The notes: generated by a model not told the origin, from the sequence alone. A stretch of 64,000 bases of DNA from JAHJKV01 sp963678135 (GCA_963678135.1 OY782667.1:310001-374000); one strand, 5' to 3'; counted from the first letter of the stretch, positions 35,097 through 44,683 are shown. Program-made: numbers and translations.

Positions 35097-35124
35097 ATCA
35101 TTTTTTACTTTCGAAAATGATCAG
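35094..35124. terminator. 11-bp perfect hairpin downstream of the methyltransferase-like gene
   Basis: CTGATCATTTT (35094-35104) pairs with AAAATGATCAG (35114-35124) around a nine-base loop. It lies ten bases past the gene stop and abuts the end of the repeat copy. No T run follows outside the stem, so termination activity is uncertain. Confidence 0.4.
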
Positions 35125-35133
35125 CAAGCAGCA

Positions 35134-36030
35134 TTAAGCAAGATGATGTAAAGGTAGCACGCGACCTTGCGTTACCAAACCTTGAGAATACAAAGGCATA
35201 TCTGCATACTCAGCTGGTAACTGATAGCCCTCTTCTTTTGAAAGAACAAAGGACATATTCATTTCCCGACTATAGGCAATAAGCCCTTCAGGGAAAAAAA
35301 CGCAATGACGGGCTTGTTCGCCCAAAACCTGAAATAAAGTACGATACCCTGCAAAATATCCTTTTTCTGCAAGTTGCCCACCAAGAAAAAAGGCTTGTGG
35401 GCAAGAAACAAAAGAAACAAAATCCTTGCGAAGCATTGCATACGATTTACTCAAACAAGGGTCTCCGGCAACAACTTTTCCAGACTCCAAGGTGCCAAGT
35501 AAGCTATCAGCTCGCAAAGCTGTTTGCTCATCTTCTTCCATGCCCCAAACCGCTATTTTTTCATATCCAAGCCGTTGAGCCATAATACTTTGCCCTAAAG
35601 CCAAAAGCCCTGAACCAGTCTGTAAATCCAGACCAAGAAATTTTTCTCTTGGCACAGGGTTTTGAAGTAACATTTCCGAAAGAATAGAGGCAGCTCTCCC
35701 TACGTCTGCAACAAGCTGTAAACTTGGAGCAAAACGCCGTAATATATTCATGGTTTCAATATCATCATCAGGTTCATTGAGGCTCGCACAACGATAAAAC
35801 AAAGAAAATAAATGCCGAATATCTTTGACTGGAATAGAATTTTTCTGTGCCCCGGGATATACAAATGCAAAAAAATATTTTGCCACTATATTCACCAAGG
35901 CAGAGCGCTGCACTTTGTGCAAAGCATCACTCAAACGCTCTACTTCCAAACAAAGTGGAGTTAAATCCAGACAGGCCAATTCCTGATCTATACGCCAATC
36001 TTCTGCTTTTTGGCCTCTTGCTTTGTGCAT
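35134..36030 (-). CDS. Possible SAM-dependent methyltransferase-fold protein, unassigned
   Basis: 298 residues from the ATG at 36030 (GGAG upstream); an in-frame extension to 36141 has no ribosome site. The middle part FLGLDLQTGSGLLALGQSIMAQRLGYEKIAVWGMEEDEQTALRADSLL looks like a Rossmann methyltransferase motif I with an acidic motif II, but the later motif IV region (SFVSCPQAFFLGG) is not typical, and I cannot name a substrate. Cytosolic, no repeats. Could be a lineage-specific core gene. It diverges from the nitroreductase gene. Confidence 0.5.
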   Translation of the reverse strand: MHKARGQKAEDWRIDQELACLDLTPLCLEVERLSDALHKVQRSALVNIVAKYFFAFVYPGAQKNSIPVKDIRHLFSLFYRCASLNEPDDDIETMNILRRFAPSLQLVADVGRAASILSEMLLQNPVPREKFLGLDLQTGSGLLALGQSIMAQRLGYEKIAVWGMEEDEQTALRADSLLGTLESGKVVAGDPCLSKSYAMLRKDFVSFVSCPQAFFLGGQLAEKGYFAGYRTLFQVLGEQARHCVFFPEGLIAYSREMNMSFVLSKEEGYQLPAEYADMPLYSQGLVTQGRVLPLHHLA

Positions 36031-36307
36031 ATATTCTCCGTTCAAAAAAGCACGCTTGCCTAATAAGGCAAACTCAAATCGTATCTTCTGAGCTTTGTAT
36101 ACCCTGAGCTTTGTAACAATTTTCCATTCAAGCCAAATCAAAAAATACTCAGGTTCTATATGGGTAGAGGCAGTTTTTGCCTCTTAAAACAAAATGCACA
36201 GGCCATGCCGTAAGCACACTATTTTGAAGAAATAAAACTAAACACAAACAATATTAAATAATAACAAATAATTACAACTAGGCAAAAGCAATCAATCCAG
36301 AGCCTAA

Positions 36308-36418
36308 CAGGTCAACGCACTTACATCCCAACACGAACACCGTCGTAGTTCTCCTGTCCCCCTCTTGTCATCCTGCGCGTAAGTCGCAGGATCCAGTTCT
36401 TCCTTTGCGTTTGCCCTG
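36308..36418. repeat. Short deletion derivative of the MITE-like family
   Basis: 111 bp with both ends (CAGGTCAACGCACTTA left, TTTGCGTTTGCCCTG right) but only one internal arm (36367-36396). The second arm and the central pyrimidine-rich part are absent, as expected for an internal deletion. No clear target duplication. The rest of the gap 36031-36498 shows no gene. Confidence 0.7.
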
Positions 36419-36498
36419 CGTATCTCACTTTTCAATAGACGAAACAGTATAGGCACTGCTACAAAGATAGAGACAAATTAAAGATGAAAGGAGTTCTG

Positions 36499-37308
36499 AT
36501 GAGCCAAGAAACACAACTACTTATTGTGGATAGGGATAAATGTAAGAAGGACGGCATCTGCGCTGCAGAATGTCCGGTTGATCTTATTTATTATAACGAT
36601 GCAGGCTATCCGCTTATTCGTAAAGCCGCAAAACGACAATGCGTCCGATGTGGACATTGCGTTGCTGTGTGTCCTACTCAGGCACTTCAGCTGAATTTAC
36701 TTCCCTCTGAACCTCCTCAAATGGTGGACACAAACCTTTTACCAAAGCCGGAAGCCGTAGCGCATCTCATACAATCGCGTCGCTCAGTTCGAGTGTTCCG
36801 CAAAAAACAAATAGAGCGTACAGACCTTGAATGGCTGCTTGAGATTGCTCGCTACGCTCCAAGCGCGCACAATGCACAGCCCGTGCGCTGGATCATAATA
36901 AATAATGCAGAAAAAGTACGGCAACTCGCTGAACATGTTATAGATTGGATGGAAGCGCAGGATAAATTCCCTAGCCTTGTGCGAGCGTGGAGACAAAATG
37001 CTAAGGATACTATATTACGCAAGGCTCCCTGTTTGGCTATTGCCTACGCACAAACCACAAGTGAAAATCCCATGGCAGATTGTAGTATTGCAGTGAGTTC
37101 CATGGAACTTGCAGCTCATGCCAAAAATATTGGAGCGTGCTGGGCTGGTTTTCTTATGAGCGTAGCAGCGCAAAGCGATATTCTCAATACAAAGCTCAAT
37201 CTCCCTGACGGGCATCAAATTTATGGGGCACTTATGCTTGGGTATCCAAAATTCAAATACCAGCTCATTCCAAATCGCAATCCAGCGCATGTCCACTGGA
37301 TAGAGTGA
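36499..37308 (+). CDS. Nitroreductase with N-terminal 2x[4Fe-4S] ferredoxin domain
   Basis: Flavoprotein oxidoreductase of 269 residues. The N-terminal 60 residues hold two cluster motifs, CKKDGICAAECPVDL and CVRCGHCVAVCPTQAL. The rest is an FMN-binding nitroreductase fold: IQSRRSVRVFRKKQIERTDLEWLLEIARYAPSAHNAQPVRWIIINN, then CWAGFLMSVA and LMLGYPKFKYQ. Such fusions are common in anaerobes; electrons probably pass from ferredoxin-type donors to FMN. The ATG at 36499 follows AAAGGAG; an earlier ATG at 36484 is in frame but poorly placed. Natural substrate unknown. Confidence 0.9.
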   Translation: MSQETQLLIVDRDKCKKDGICAAECPVDLIYYNDAGYPLIRKAAKRQCVRCGHCVAVCPTQALQLNLLPSEPPQMVDTNLLPKPEAVAHLIQSRRSVRVFRKKQIERTDLEWLLEIARYAPSAHNAQPVRWIIINNAEKVRQLAEHVIDWMEAQDKFPSLVRAWRQNAKDTILRKAPCLAIAYAQTTSENPMADCSIAVSSMELAAHAKNIGACWAGFLMSVAAQSDILNTKLNLPDGHQIYGALMLGYPKFKYQLIPNRNPAHVHWIE

Positions 37309-37384
37309 ACAATGACATAAAACGACATAAAAAGTAGTGCGTAGAAAAGTAGTGAGTATGTGATAGAAAAAGCAAATAAGAGAC

Positions 37385-37424
37385 AAAAAAAATGAGGGTT
37401 TACGGCGTATATAACCGTAAACCC
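37385..37424 (-). terminator. Rho-independent terminator of the tRNA cluster
   Basis: On the minus strand GGGTTTACGG pairs with CCGTAAACCC around a nine-base loop, and then TCATTTTTTTT follows. It lies 12 bases past the 3' end of the last tRNA-Gly. Confidence 0.9.
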
Positions 37425-37435
37425 TTACTCTTTTG

Positions 37436-37510
<75 letters not shown>

Positions 37511-37511
37511 A

Positions 37512-37585
37512 TGGAGGCGGCACCCAGATTCGAACTGGGGATAAAGGCTTTGCAGGCCTCTGCCTTACCACTTGGCGATGCCGCC
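37512..37585 (-). tRNA. tRNA-Cys (anticodon GCA)
   Basis: Acceptor GGCGGCA pairs with TGCCGCC, anticodon loop CTGCAAA, T loop GTTCGAATC, discriminator T, encoded CCA. It sits between two identical tRNA-Gly genes with a one-base gap on the 37510 side. Confidence 0.96.
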
Positions 37586-37600
37586 AACCAAATAACCTTA

Positions 37601-37675
<75 letters not shown>

Positions 37676-37865
37676 TCATAGGGGAGTTGTTTTTAACTAT
37701 GGCCTGCAACACTGTCAAGCCTATAACACATCTTTTTAGCAAACAAAAAATGTTGCTATTTCTGCCTTGACCGGTAGTCTTTACTTTTTACCCAATTTTG
37801 CTATACACACGGGCTTCACGCAATCGTGCTAAACTATACTTCACGATGCGAGTAGGAGAGGATAC

Positions 37866-38228
37866 ATGGAAAGCAAAGAATTACAATTTTTTCGCGATAT
37901 GCTTCAAGGTATGCTTGATGATGCTATCAATAAAAGTCAAGAAACCATTGAAGAAATGCACGAGGCAGTTGAAATTTACGCAGACCCTGCGGATAGAGCC
38001 ACGGCAGAATCAGACCGCGCCTTTGTCTTGCGTCTGCGTGACCGCGAGCGCAAATTAGTGATTAAAATACAGCAAGCCATGCAACGCATTGAAGACGGCG
38101 AATATGGTATTTGCAGTGAATGTGGCGAGGATATTAGCATTGATCGCCTCAAAGCGCGCCCAATGACAACTTTGTGCATCGTCTGTAAGTCCAAACAAGA
38201 AAAGGACGAACAAGTCCGTGGCGATTAG
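37866..38228 (+). CDS. dksA: DksA/TraR-family zinc-finger RNA polymerase regulator
   Basis: Binds the secondary channel of RNA polymerase and, with ppGpp, tunes rRNA and amino acid promoters. The 120 residues have a coiled-coil hairpin (EETIEEMHEAVEIYADPADRATAESDRAFVLRLRDRERKLVIKIQQAMQRI), including the acidic DPADRA tip region, followed by the C4 zinc finger CSECG...CIVCK. The ATG follows AGGAGAGG. The NFACT gene starts two bases after the stop. Confidence 0.9.
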   Translation: MESKELQFFRDMLQGMLDDAINKSQETIEEMHEAVEIYADPADRATAESDRAFVLRLRDRERKLVIKIQQAMQRIEDGEYGICSECGEDISIDRLKARPMTTLCIVCKSKQEKDEQVRGD

Positions 38229-38230
38229 CC

Positions 38231-39754
38231 ATGGAAGCAAATTTCTTTCGCGCATTACTTTGTGAGCTTGAACAAGCCGTACTCATGCGACGCATTGAAA
38301 AAATTTTCTTGCCCACGGACAATACTTGGACATTACAACTTGATTCTCGCGGTGCATTCCGTTTTGTAATCTATCAACCCGCCAAAACCGCGGGTCTTTT
38401 TTTTACTACAAATCAAAAACCTATCAATCCGATGCAAGCCCCGGCCAGAGCCATGTGGTATCGTAAACGACTTACAGGCCGAAGAATTCTTGCCCAGCAT
38501 ACAGATTGGCAAAATTTGCGCTGCGCTTGGCAGCTCAGTCCTTCTAAAGAATCCAGACATGGTCGCTATCTTATTTTTTCCCTACGAGAAGATATATCCC
38601 TTACAGATGATCTTGAGGAAACGTATTTTTCTGAAGCAAAGTGGCCAAATTTAGAACAAATTTTAAGCCCAGAAAGCGAACTCTGGCATGAATATCCCTG
38701 CCTTTCGCCACGCCTGAGGCATATATTGCAAAAATCTCCTTTTGAACAAGCCAAAAAGCTGTATCAAAATATTTCGCAAGGAAAAAATTCAGGTTTTTTC
38801 CTTGCTCCTAGCAAAGGAGCAAGCCCTCTCCCATGGCAAAGTTCAGATACAGATAAACACTTTGACTCTGCCCTTGAAGCTGCCACAATACACGGAGAAC
38901 AAACCCTGTTTCCACTGCTTGAACATGAAGCTCTTTGCCCTGAACGAGCACGCCTCAAACGAGAACGCAAAAAAATCCGCAGGGCTTTGGCAAGGCTTGA
39001 GCAAGAGCAAAACGTACTCAAGGAACGTCATGCACTGGGACTTAACGCCGAGGCTTTGCAGGCAGAATTATACCGCTTCAAGGGGCAAGAAAAACTGTCC
39101 TTTGTACAAGCTCAGCATCCGCAACATGGCAATTTAGATATTGAGCTAAACCCCGCCTTAAGCCTTCTTGAAAACATGGAATATTTTTTCAAACTCGCAG
39201 CAAAAGCCAAACGGGGGGAAATACATCTTGCCAAACGCAGAAACGAGCTGGGCAAAGAAATGGCTCGGCTGGAAGCACAATCCCAATGCTTCCCCCAAGA
39301 GCAACACACGCAGCAGGTTGCGCCCCAAAAAATACCGCGCCGATATCAAGGGCTTGCTGTAGACCTTTTTACTTCAAGCGATGGAATGATCATTGTGCGT
39401 GGCAAAAACAAAAAAGCAAACCACCAAATACTTTCTCAAATAGCCAGTCCCTTTGATTGGTGGCTTCATGTGGCACACGGTTCGTCCTCGCATGTTATTA
39501 TAAAACGTGATTTTCCAAAGCAAGAAGTGCCTGAACAAACACTGCGCGAGGCAGCGATACTCTGTGCCTTAAAAAGCCATTACCATAATACGGATAAAGC
39601 AGAGATTGTCTTTGCCTTGGTCAAAAACATTCGTAAAGTAAAAGGCTGGGATCATGGGCACGTTGCTGTAGACCAAGTCCTTGGCTCAATTCGAGTACCT
39701 ATTGACCACGAGCTTGAAGAAAAACTTCGAGCAAATACCAAAAAACATGAGTGA
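38231..39754 (+). CDS. NFACT family protein (FbpA/RqcH-like)
   Basis: 507 residues with NFACT-N (ANFFRALLCELEQAVLMRRIEKIFLP), a central coiled-coil region (LKRERKKIRRALARLEQEQNVLKERH), and the C-terminal NFACT-R domain (FTSSDGMIIVRGKNKKANHQILSQIASPFDWWLHVAHGSSSHVII). RqcH members of this family tag nascent chains on stalled large subunits with alanine; the older name is fibronectin-binding protein A. The N-terminal region is shorter than in Firmicutes RqcH and the inserted glycosylase-like part is altered, so ribosome rescue is likely but not certain. Overlapped closely with dksA. Confidence 0.85.
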   Translation: MEANFFRALLCELEQAVLMRRIEKIFLPTDNTWTLQLDSRGAFRFVIYQPAKTAGLFFTTNQKPINPMQAPARAMWYRKRLTGRRILAQHTDWQNLRCAWQLSPSKESRHGRYLIFSLREDISLTDDLEETYFSEAKWPNLEQILSPESELWHEYPCLSPRLRHILQKSPFEQAKKLYQNISQGKNSGFFLAPSKGASPLPWQSSDTDKHFDSALEAATIHGEQTLFPLLEHEALCPERARLKRERKKIRRALARLEQEQNVLKERHALGLNAEALQAELYRFKGQEKLSFVQAQHPQHGNLDIELNPALSLLENMEYFFKLAAKAKRGEIHLAKRRNELGKEMARLEAQSQCFPQEQHTQQVAPQKIPRRYQGLAVDLFTSSDGMIIVRGKNKKANHQILSQIASPFDWWLHVAHGSSSHVIIKRDFPKQEVPEQTLREAAILCALKSHYHNTDKAEIVFALVKNIRKVKGWDHGHVAVDQVLGSIRVPIDHELEEKLRANTKKHE

Positions 39755-39789
39755 ACAGAATACACGAAAGTAAGCCACGCTTTATTTGC

Positions 39790-40824
39790 TTAAGCAATCG
39801 ACCCTGTTTCCTTTTCAAGCATTGCGATTGCTAAGTCCTGTTCACGGGCAAGGCGTGTTTGCACGCTGTGTTGTACGCGGGTAGTAGAGGAGCCAAACTG
39901 TCCCTTACGCCCATCGTATACGGCAGAAATAAGCTGCCTAAAATCAGGATGTTCACCCTCAGCCGGCATACTTTGAATCGCCCTGTTAAATAGACGAGCT
40001 GCTCCTGTAGCTCCATGCTGTACCGAAGTAGACCATAGAACCTCACGGACAATATCCGGGCTTTTATCAATATCCATACCGGTAAATGCTAAAATTTTGT
40101 TTCTGGCCGGGGTATAATGCTCTTTTTGAATAAATTGATGTTGCAAGGATTCAAAGACTTCCCCGTACTCTTTTGCAATATTTTGCCAAAGCTCTGGAGC
40201 CTTACCAAACTTGCTTCCGGTATTAAAAGGAGCTGCTGATCGTAATTTTTCGGCTATATCAGGGGCGTGACTTGCCAAAAAATCAACAAAACGATCCATT
40301 GTACCGGTACGCGAAGCTATTTGATATGTTCCATATGAAGTTCCACCTATTTTGTCATAGGCAATGCACCCAGAACCTTTGCTACCTGATTCAAAATGGG
40401 CACTCAACTTACCATGTACAAAATCTAAAATTGTTTTGGACTGTGTTTCATTGCTTGGTACTTGTGATGTATTTTGAGCTGGCAGTGAAGAACCTGCTGC
40501 ATGTTGATATGTGTTTTGTACTTGAGCAGTATTTTGTGCTTGCTGACGGTCAAAAATTCGAGAAAGGGTAATCAGGGCATTTTGCATACGTTCATCCTGG
40601 ACACCCAAAGTGAGCATCGAAGAGTTACGCATTCCCATATCTGTATTTTCCCCGGTTTCCTCGCTTTCCATAAGCTGCGTAACCATCTGCATTTCAGCAT
40701 CAAAAACACGCAGCATATTGCGATCAAAATTTTTCTGCGCTCCAATCTTAGCCTGCATATCTATGCGCCCAAAACCATTTTTTTCTGTAAGCGTCTGTAT
40801 ATCCCGTAGCATCGTAGGCCTCAT
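39790..40824 (-). CDS. Probable lysozyme-like/transglycosylase-like protein with helical N-terminus
   Basis: 344 residues. After a helical, Gln/Ser-rich N-terminal 140 residues the chain has a segment starting LSAHFESGSKGSGCIAYDKIGGTSYGTYQIASRTGTMDRFVDFLA, which resembles lysozyme-superfamily domains in which the Glu of FESG would be catalytic and the YGTYQI strand lines the cleft. Similar modules occur in phage and type VI effector proteins. No signal peptide, so export would need another route such as the flagellar apparatus. Start may be the ATG four codons later. Function inferred. Confidence 0.55.
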   Translation of the reverse strand: MRPTMLRDIQTLTEKNGFGRIDMQAKIGAQKNFDRNMLRVFDAEMQMVTQLMESEETGENTDMGMRNSSMLTLGVQDERMQNALITLSRIFDRQQAQNTAQVQNTYQHAAGSSLPAQNTSQVPSNETQSKTILDFVHGKLSAHFESGSKGSGCIAYDKIGGTSYGTYQIASRTGTMDRFVDFLASHAPDIAEKLRSAAPFNTGSKFGKAPELWQNIAKEYGEVFESLQHQFIQKEHYTPARNKILAFTGMDIDKSPDIVREVLWSTSVQHGATGAARLFNRAIQSMPAEGEHPDFRQLISAVYDGRKGQFGSSTTRVQHSVQTRLAREQDLAIAMLEKETGSIA

Positions 40825-40886
40825 GTCATTTTTTTGAACAAATACACTCTCTTTTTGAGCAAAAGCATGAAACGTACCAGAAACAA

Positions 40887-42008
40887 TTAACTATTTATAA
40901 TCATAGACTTTTGCAATAAATCCTTAAAGTTTTTATCGCTACGCATAAACTCCAAGAGCTTGCGATGACCAGCAGGAAAAGCCAAATTTTCAAGCTTTTC
41001 AAAATGAGCGAAATGTCCTTCCACGGCCTCCAGTATTTTTGGCTGCTGGTAATCTCCCAAAAAGCCAACATAAAAGCCATGCAAAGTAATTCTAAACTTT
41101 GTGTACGCATGTTTTACTAAAGGAAGCGAGGCTAGAACTGAAATATTGACACCAGTTTCTTCAAAATATTCACGCACAACAGCCTGCTCTGGTGATTCAC
41201 CCTGCTCTATTTCTCCGCCTGGAAATTCCCACAAACCAGGCCAAACATCAGAAAATCTTCTTTTTTGTACATATATTTTACCCTGATACAATAAAATACC
41301 AGTAGCCACTGCTATGCGTACAATTTGAGTTTTCTTCAGACTCACCGGACGCTGCTGCTCCATGCCCATGGCTTTGGCAGAGCACAAGGGTTCAATCGGG
41401 CAAAGAGTGCAAGACGGAGTTTTGGGCGTGCATATCAGTGCTCCAAATTCCATCAGTGCTTGATTAAATTCTCGCGCTTTCCCCTTGGGCATCAAGGCAC
41501 GAAGGCGATCTTCTATAAAAGCATGATGCGCTGCAGATTGCACGGACTCATGTATATTATAAACACGAGAAAAAACACGGAGCACATTGGCATCAATCGC
41601 AGTAGCAGGTAAATTATATGCTATAGAAAGAATAGCACCGGCAGTATACTTACCAATCCCGGGTAAGGTTAGCAGCTCTTTTTCACTGCGTGGTAGCTCA
41701 CCTGCAAAGCGATTCACTATAACCTTGGTTGCACATAACAAATTCCTACAACGCTTATAGTATCCCAGCCCCTCCCAAAGTTTTAAGGCCTCATCTTCAT
41801 TGGCTTGGGCAAGGGCTTCAATGCTCGGCCAACGCTGAATAAATCGTTCAAAATACGGCACCACGCGATCAAGTTGCGTTTGATGCGCCATTATTTCAGA
41901 AACCCAAATATGATATGGTAAATAGCTTTTACGCCAAGGTAAGTCGCGTTGTGCAACAGTAAACCACTTCACCAAAGATGAAGCAAAAGTGACATCAATC
42001 ATGTTCAC
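40887..42008 (-). CDS. mutY: A/G-specific adenine glycosylase MutY with C-terminal Nudix domain
   Basis: Removes adenine mispaired with 8-oxoguanine. The helix-hairpin-helix core has the catalytic Glu early (MAHQTQLDRVVPYFERFIQRWP), then LLTLPGIGKYTAGAILSIAY and the Asp in ATAIDANVLRVFSRVY. The 4Fe-4S loop is C-x6-C-x2-C-x5-C (CTPKTPSCTLCPIEPLC). Unlike E. coli MutY, the C-terminal domain retains a complete Nudix box, GEIEQGESPEQAVVREYFEETGV, matching GX5EX7REUXEEXGU. It may therefore have both glycosylase and nucleotide-sanitising activity. 373 residues. Confidence 0.93.
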   Translation of the reverse strand: MNMIDVTFASSLVKWFTVAQRDLPWRKSYLPYHIWVSEIMAHQTQLDRVVPYFERFIQRWPSIEALAQANEDEALKLWEGLGYYKRCRNLLCATKVIVNRFAGELPRSEKELLTLPGIGKYTAGAILSIAYNLPATAIDANVLRVFSRVYNIHESVQSAAHHAFIEDRLRALMPKGKAREFNQALMEFGALICTPKTPSCTLCPIEPLCSAKAMGMEQQRPVSLKKTQIVRIAVATGILLYQGKIYVQKRRFSDVWPGLWEFPGGEIEQGESPEQAVVREYFEETGVNISVLASLPLVKHAYTKFRITLHGFYVGFLGDYQQPKILEAVEGHFAHFEKLENLAFPAGHRKLLEFMRSDKNFKDLLQKSMIINS

Positions 42009-42061
42009 AAGATTAGCCTAAGAAAGGGCTTCGAGCAAGAGCTCGGCAACACAACTTGCCC

Positions 42062-44683
42062 TCATTCTTTTTGCTTTTGAGAAAACAGTTCTCGCCGTCG
42101 TTTTTCAAAAACAATAGCACTCTTAAATGCAGCGACAAGCAACGCGCTCCCACTCAAGATCAGAATAAGTGCTTTTTGAAATTCCCACTCGCGTTCGCGG
42201 ATTATATCCAGTATCCAAATGCCTTCCAAATTTCTTGTAAAATAAAGGATCGAAGGAATTCCAACAAGTGCAAGCCCTAAACCTGCAACTTCAAGCCAAA
42301 TAAAAGACCTGCCAAGCATCAAGGCAAAAAGAGTTGTATCTCGAATAATGCGTAAGGTCGCAAGCCGGCGTCTCAAGGCCTTGAGGTGATCCTGTATTCC
42401 ACGAACAAATTGCCTTGCTTCTCGAAAATTATCCTGTCCTTTTATGGGATTACGCAAAACCCAATTCATTTTTTCAACGCAATAATTAAAATCACGATTA
42501 AACTCTCTGAGCATTTTAGGATAAGGAAACCATGAAGCCTCTTGCTGAATTTCTTTGAGTTGCCCAAACAGCAAGCTAATTTGCCTACGCATGACCTTCA
42601 CGTCATAGTTCACTTGGCTCTCAAGCCGTTCCTTAAAGCGTGCTATCCGGGTAATCAGTTCTCGAAAAGCAACATAGTTGCTACGCTGTCCAAGTTTTTG
42701 CATGTATCCTAGATGTTTTTGTGCAAAAATAAAAAATTTATGCTCTTCATCAAAACGTACAGTGATCTCGGCTTTAAGATTTTCAACTTCTTCTCTTTTT
42801 CCAACAATAGTAGCCTCTATCTGGTGCCAATGTTCCCACAAAGCAGAAAGAATATGCGTTCTTCCGCGATCCAATTCAGGGTCAATTAAAATTCTGTTAA
42901 AACAATGGGGGTCTTGGTCTATACATTTGGAAAGTATATCAACAGCTTGCCCAGTAAAACCTAGTTTAACCAGACATACCGCACTCCTATACAGGGGGTC
43001 AGGCCATGCAGGAGAAATAGTGCTGACAAGTTTATAGATGCTCGCAGCTTCTCTATACGAGCCAAGACATTCTGTAATTCGAGCACGTTGATATATAAAA
43101 TATCCCTTCAAAAGGGGCGTGGAGCACAAACGCTCGGTTTCTTCCCAAAAAAAAGTAGCGCGAGCTGTATCTTTCACTTCCATAAACAAAAAGCCCAAGA
43201 GAGAAACCGGAACAATACTTCGCGGATGTAATGTTCTGAGTTTTTTCAATTCTGTTTCGGCTTCAATATATTTTTTATCAAGCAGCAGCTCAAAGGCTTC
43301 TCTGGCAAATTGTCCGTCTGTTTCAACAATTTTTTCCAGCCCCACAGGCCATTCTTTGCCACGCACCTGCCATATCAATTGCAACATACGAAGCTGGTTT
43401 GGGACATTGATTTCATAAATAGCCCGAAGCAATTTGTGCTCAGGATCGTCACCGGCAATAAGCATTTTTCGTAATGCAGAAACAATGTTTTTGTTTTCTA
43501 AGGCATGATCAAGATTTTTGATCGTGCGAGGGAAATTTTCAACATCTTCTCTTGCTAATTCTTTCCAAATCTTAAAAGGCGCATTTTGGTATTCACGACT
43601 TGGGCAATCAGCAGCTGCATGGTTACGCATACCACAATAAAAACAACTTGCTTTCTCTCCAAACAATACATTCTTTGGTAAAAAAATATCTGCAGGAGCT
43701 TTTGTGCTGAGGATACCTGTTTTTTTCAAAGTGACATTACACCATGAATCAAATGTTTCCTCACTGCCAGCGCGTGCCTCGTGAATTTGAAACCACTCAG
43801 ACAATATATAGGCATCACGATACTGTAGGTGCGGTATATCTGGCACCAACATTTCCCAATTGATATTAAATTTACCTGCAGCTTCTTCTGTAAAAGGAAT
43901 TTTGTGCTGCGGGGTCGCAGCAGCAACACTTGGCCAATAATTTCTGCTCTCTTCTTCTTTACTATCTCTGCATAGTTCAAGATAATCTTGGCAAAATGCA
44001 CGCAGTGCTTGATACCCTGCGATATTTAATAGTAGCAATTCTTCACGGGTACCGACAATATTTTCAATATTATGTTTGACAATTAAGTCTTCAATGCCTT
44101 CCCGAAAAGCCAACCACCCCATCATGGCTTCTTTCATACGCATACGACCGACAGGCTTAATGACCAAAAACCAAGAACATGTATGCTCATACTCCAGATT
44201 TTCATCGACATTCAAAGACATCCATCCAAGGTTTGTCAGTCCAGCAGCATTAGCGCGTGCATGTGATCTAAGCCCGGAAATCCGTTTAACAATTTCACTG
44301 TGTTTAGGGTGTATCCAAATATCAAGTTCTTCTCTGCTTTCCATGCTTTGTTTCAAAATTTCAGAAGGAACAGCTAAAGAATAGGAAAGATCAGATGCTA
44401 TTTGAAATGTCGCTGGGAAAACTTGAATAAATACAGGGATAGATAACAGCTGAGCGGATATTTTTAACCTTGCCAAGGCTCGAAAAACATCCGTATTGGA
44501 GCTAAACCAAAGAGCTTGATCCCTTTCAGCGCAAAGACAAAACGCACCATAATCCTGTAGCGTACCCACTACAGAATTACTTAACTGGTCTTGCCAAGTA
44601 AGCCATAAGCCATAACCAGACCCACTCGCTCTGGGATGGCTGATAAACGGCAAGCTACGCACAAGGGAAGAAAAATTAGCCAT
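42062..44683 (-). CDS. Large TPR/coiled-coil membrane protein with CCHC zinc knuckle
   Basis: 873 residues, no family recognised. The first 340 residues are of mixed structure. Residues 347-360 read CFYCGMRNHAAADC, a C-x2-C-x4-H-x4-C zinc knuckle, which is rare in bacteria and is an RNA/DNA-binding element in retroviral and eukaryotic proteins. TPR-like helices follow (about 450-600: KYIEAETELKKLRTLHPRSIVPVSLLGFLFMEV...), then a long coiled coil, and two membrane helices near the C-terminus (SFIWLEVAGLGLALVGIPSILYF and ALILILSGSALLVAAF). No signal peptide. A 13-bp tandem repeat array lies immediately upstream. Possibly a lineage-specific membrane-anchored scaffold. Confidence 0.65.
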   Translation of the reverse strand: MANFSSLVRSLPFISHPRASGSGYGLWLTWQDQLSNSVVGTLQDYGAFCLCAERDQALWFSSNTDVFRALARLKISAQLLSIPVFIQVFPATFQIASDLSYSLAVPSEILKQSMESREELDIWIHPKHSEIVKRISGLRSHARANAAGLTNLGWMSLNVDENLEYEHTCSWFLVIKPVGRMRMKEAMMGWLAFREGIEDLIVKHNIENIVGTREELLLLNIAGYQALRAFCQDYLELCRDSKEEESRNYWPSVAAATPQHKIPFTEEAAGKFNINWEMLVPDIPHLQYRDAYILSEWFQIHEARAGSEETFDSWCNVTLKKTGILSTKAPADIFLPKNVLFGEKASCFYCGMRNHAAADCPSREYQNAPFKIWKELAREDVENFPRTIKNLDHALENKNIVSALRKMLIAGDDPEHKLLRAIYEINVPNQLRMLQLIWQVRGKEWPVGLEKIVETDGQFAREAFELLLDKKYIEAETELKKLRTLHPRSIVPVSLLGFLFMEVKDTARATFFWEETERLCSTPLLKGYFIYQRARITECLGSYREAASIYKLVSTISPAWPDPLYRSAVCLVKLGFTGQAVDILSKCIDQDPHCFNRILIDPELDRGRTHILSALWEHWHQIEATIVGKREEVENLKAEITVRFDEEHKFFIFAQKHLGYMQKLGQRSNYVAFRELITRIARFKERLESQVNYDVKVMRRQISLLFGQLKEIQQEASWFPYPKMLREFNRDFNYCVEKMNWVLRNPIKGQDNFREARQFVRGIQDHLKALRRRLATLRIIRDTTLFALMLGRSFIWLEVAGLGLALVGIPSILYFTRNLEGIWILDIIREREWEFQKALILILSGSALLVAAFKSAIVFEKRRRELFSQKQKE

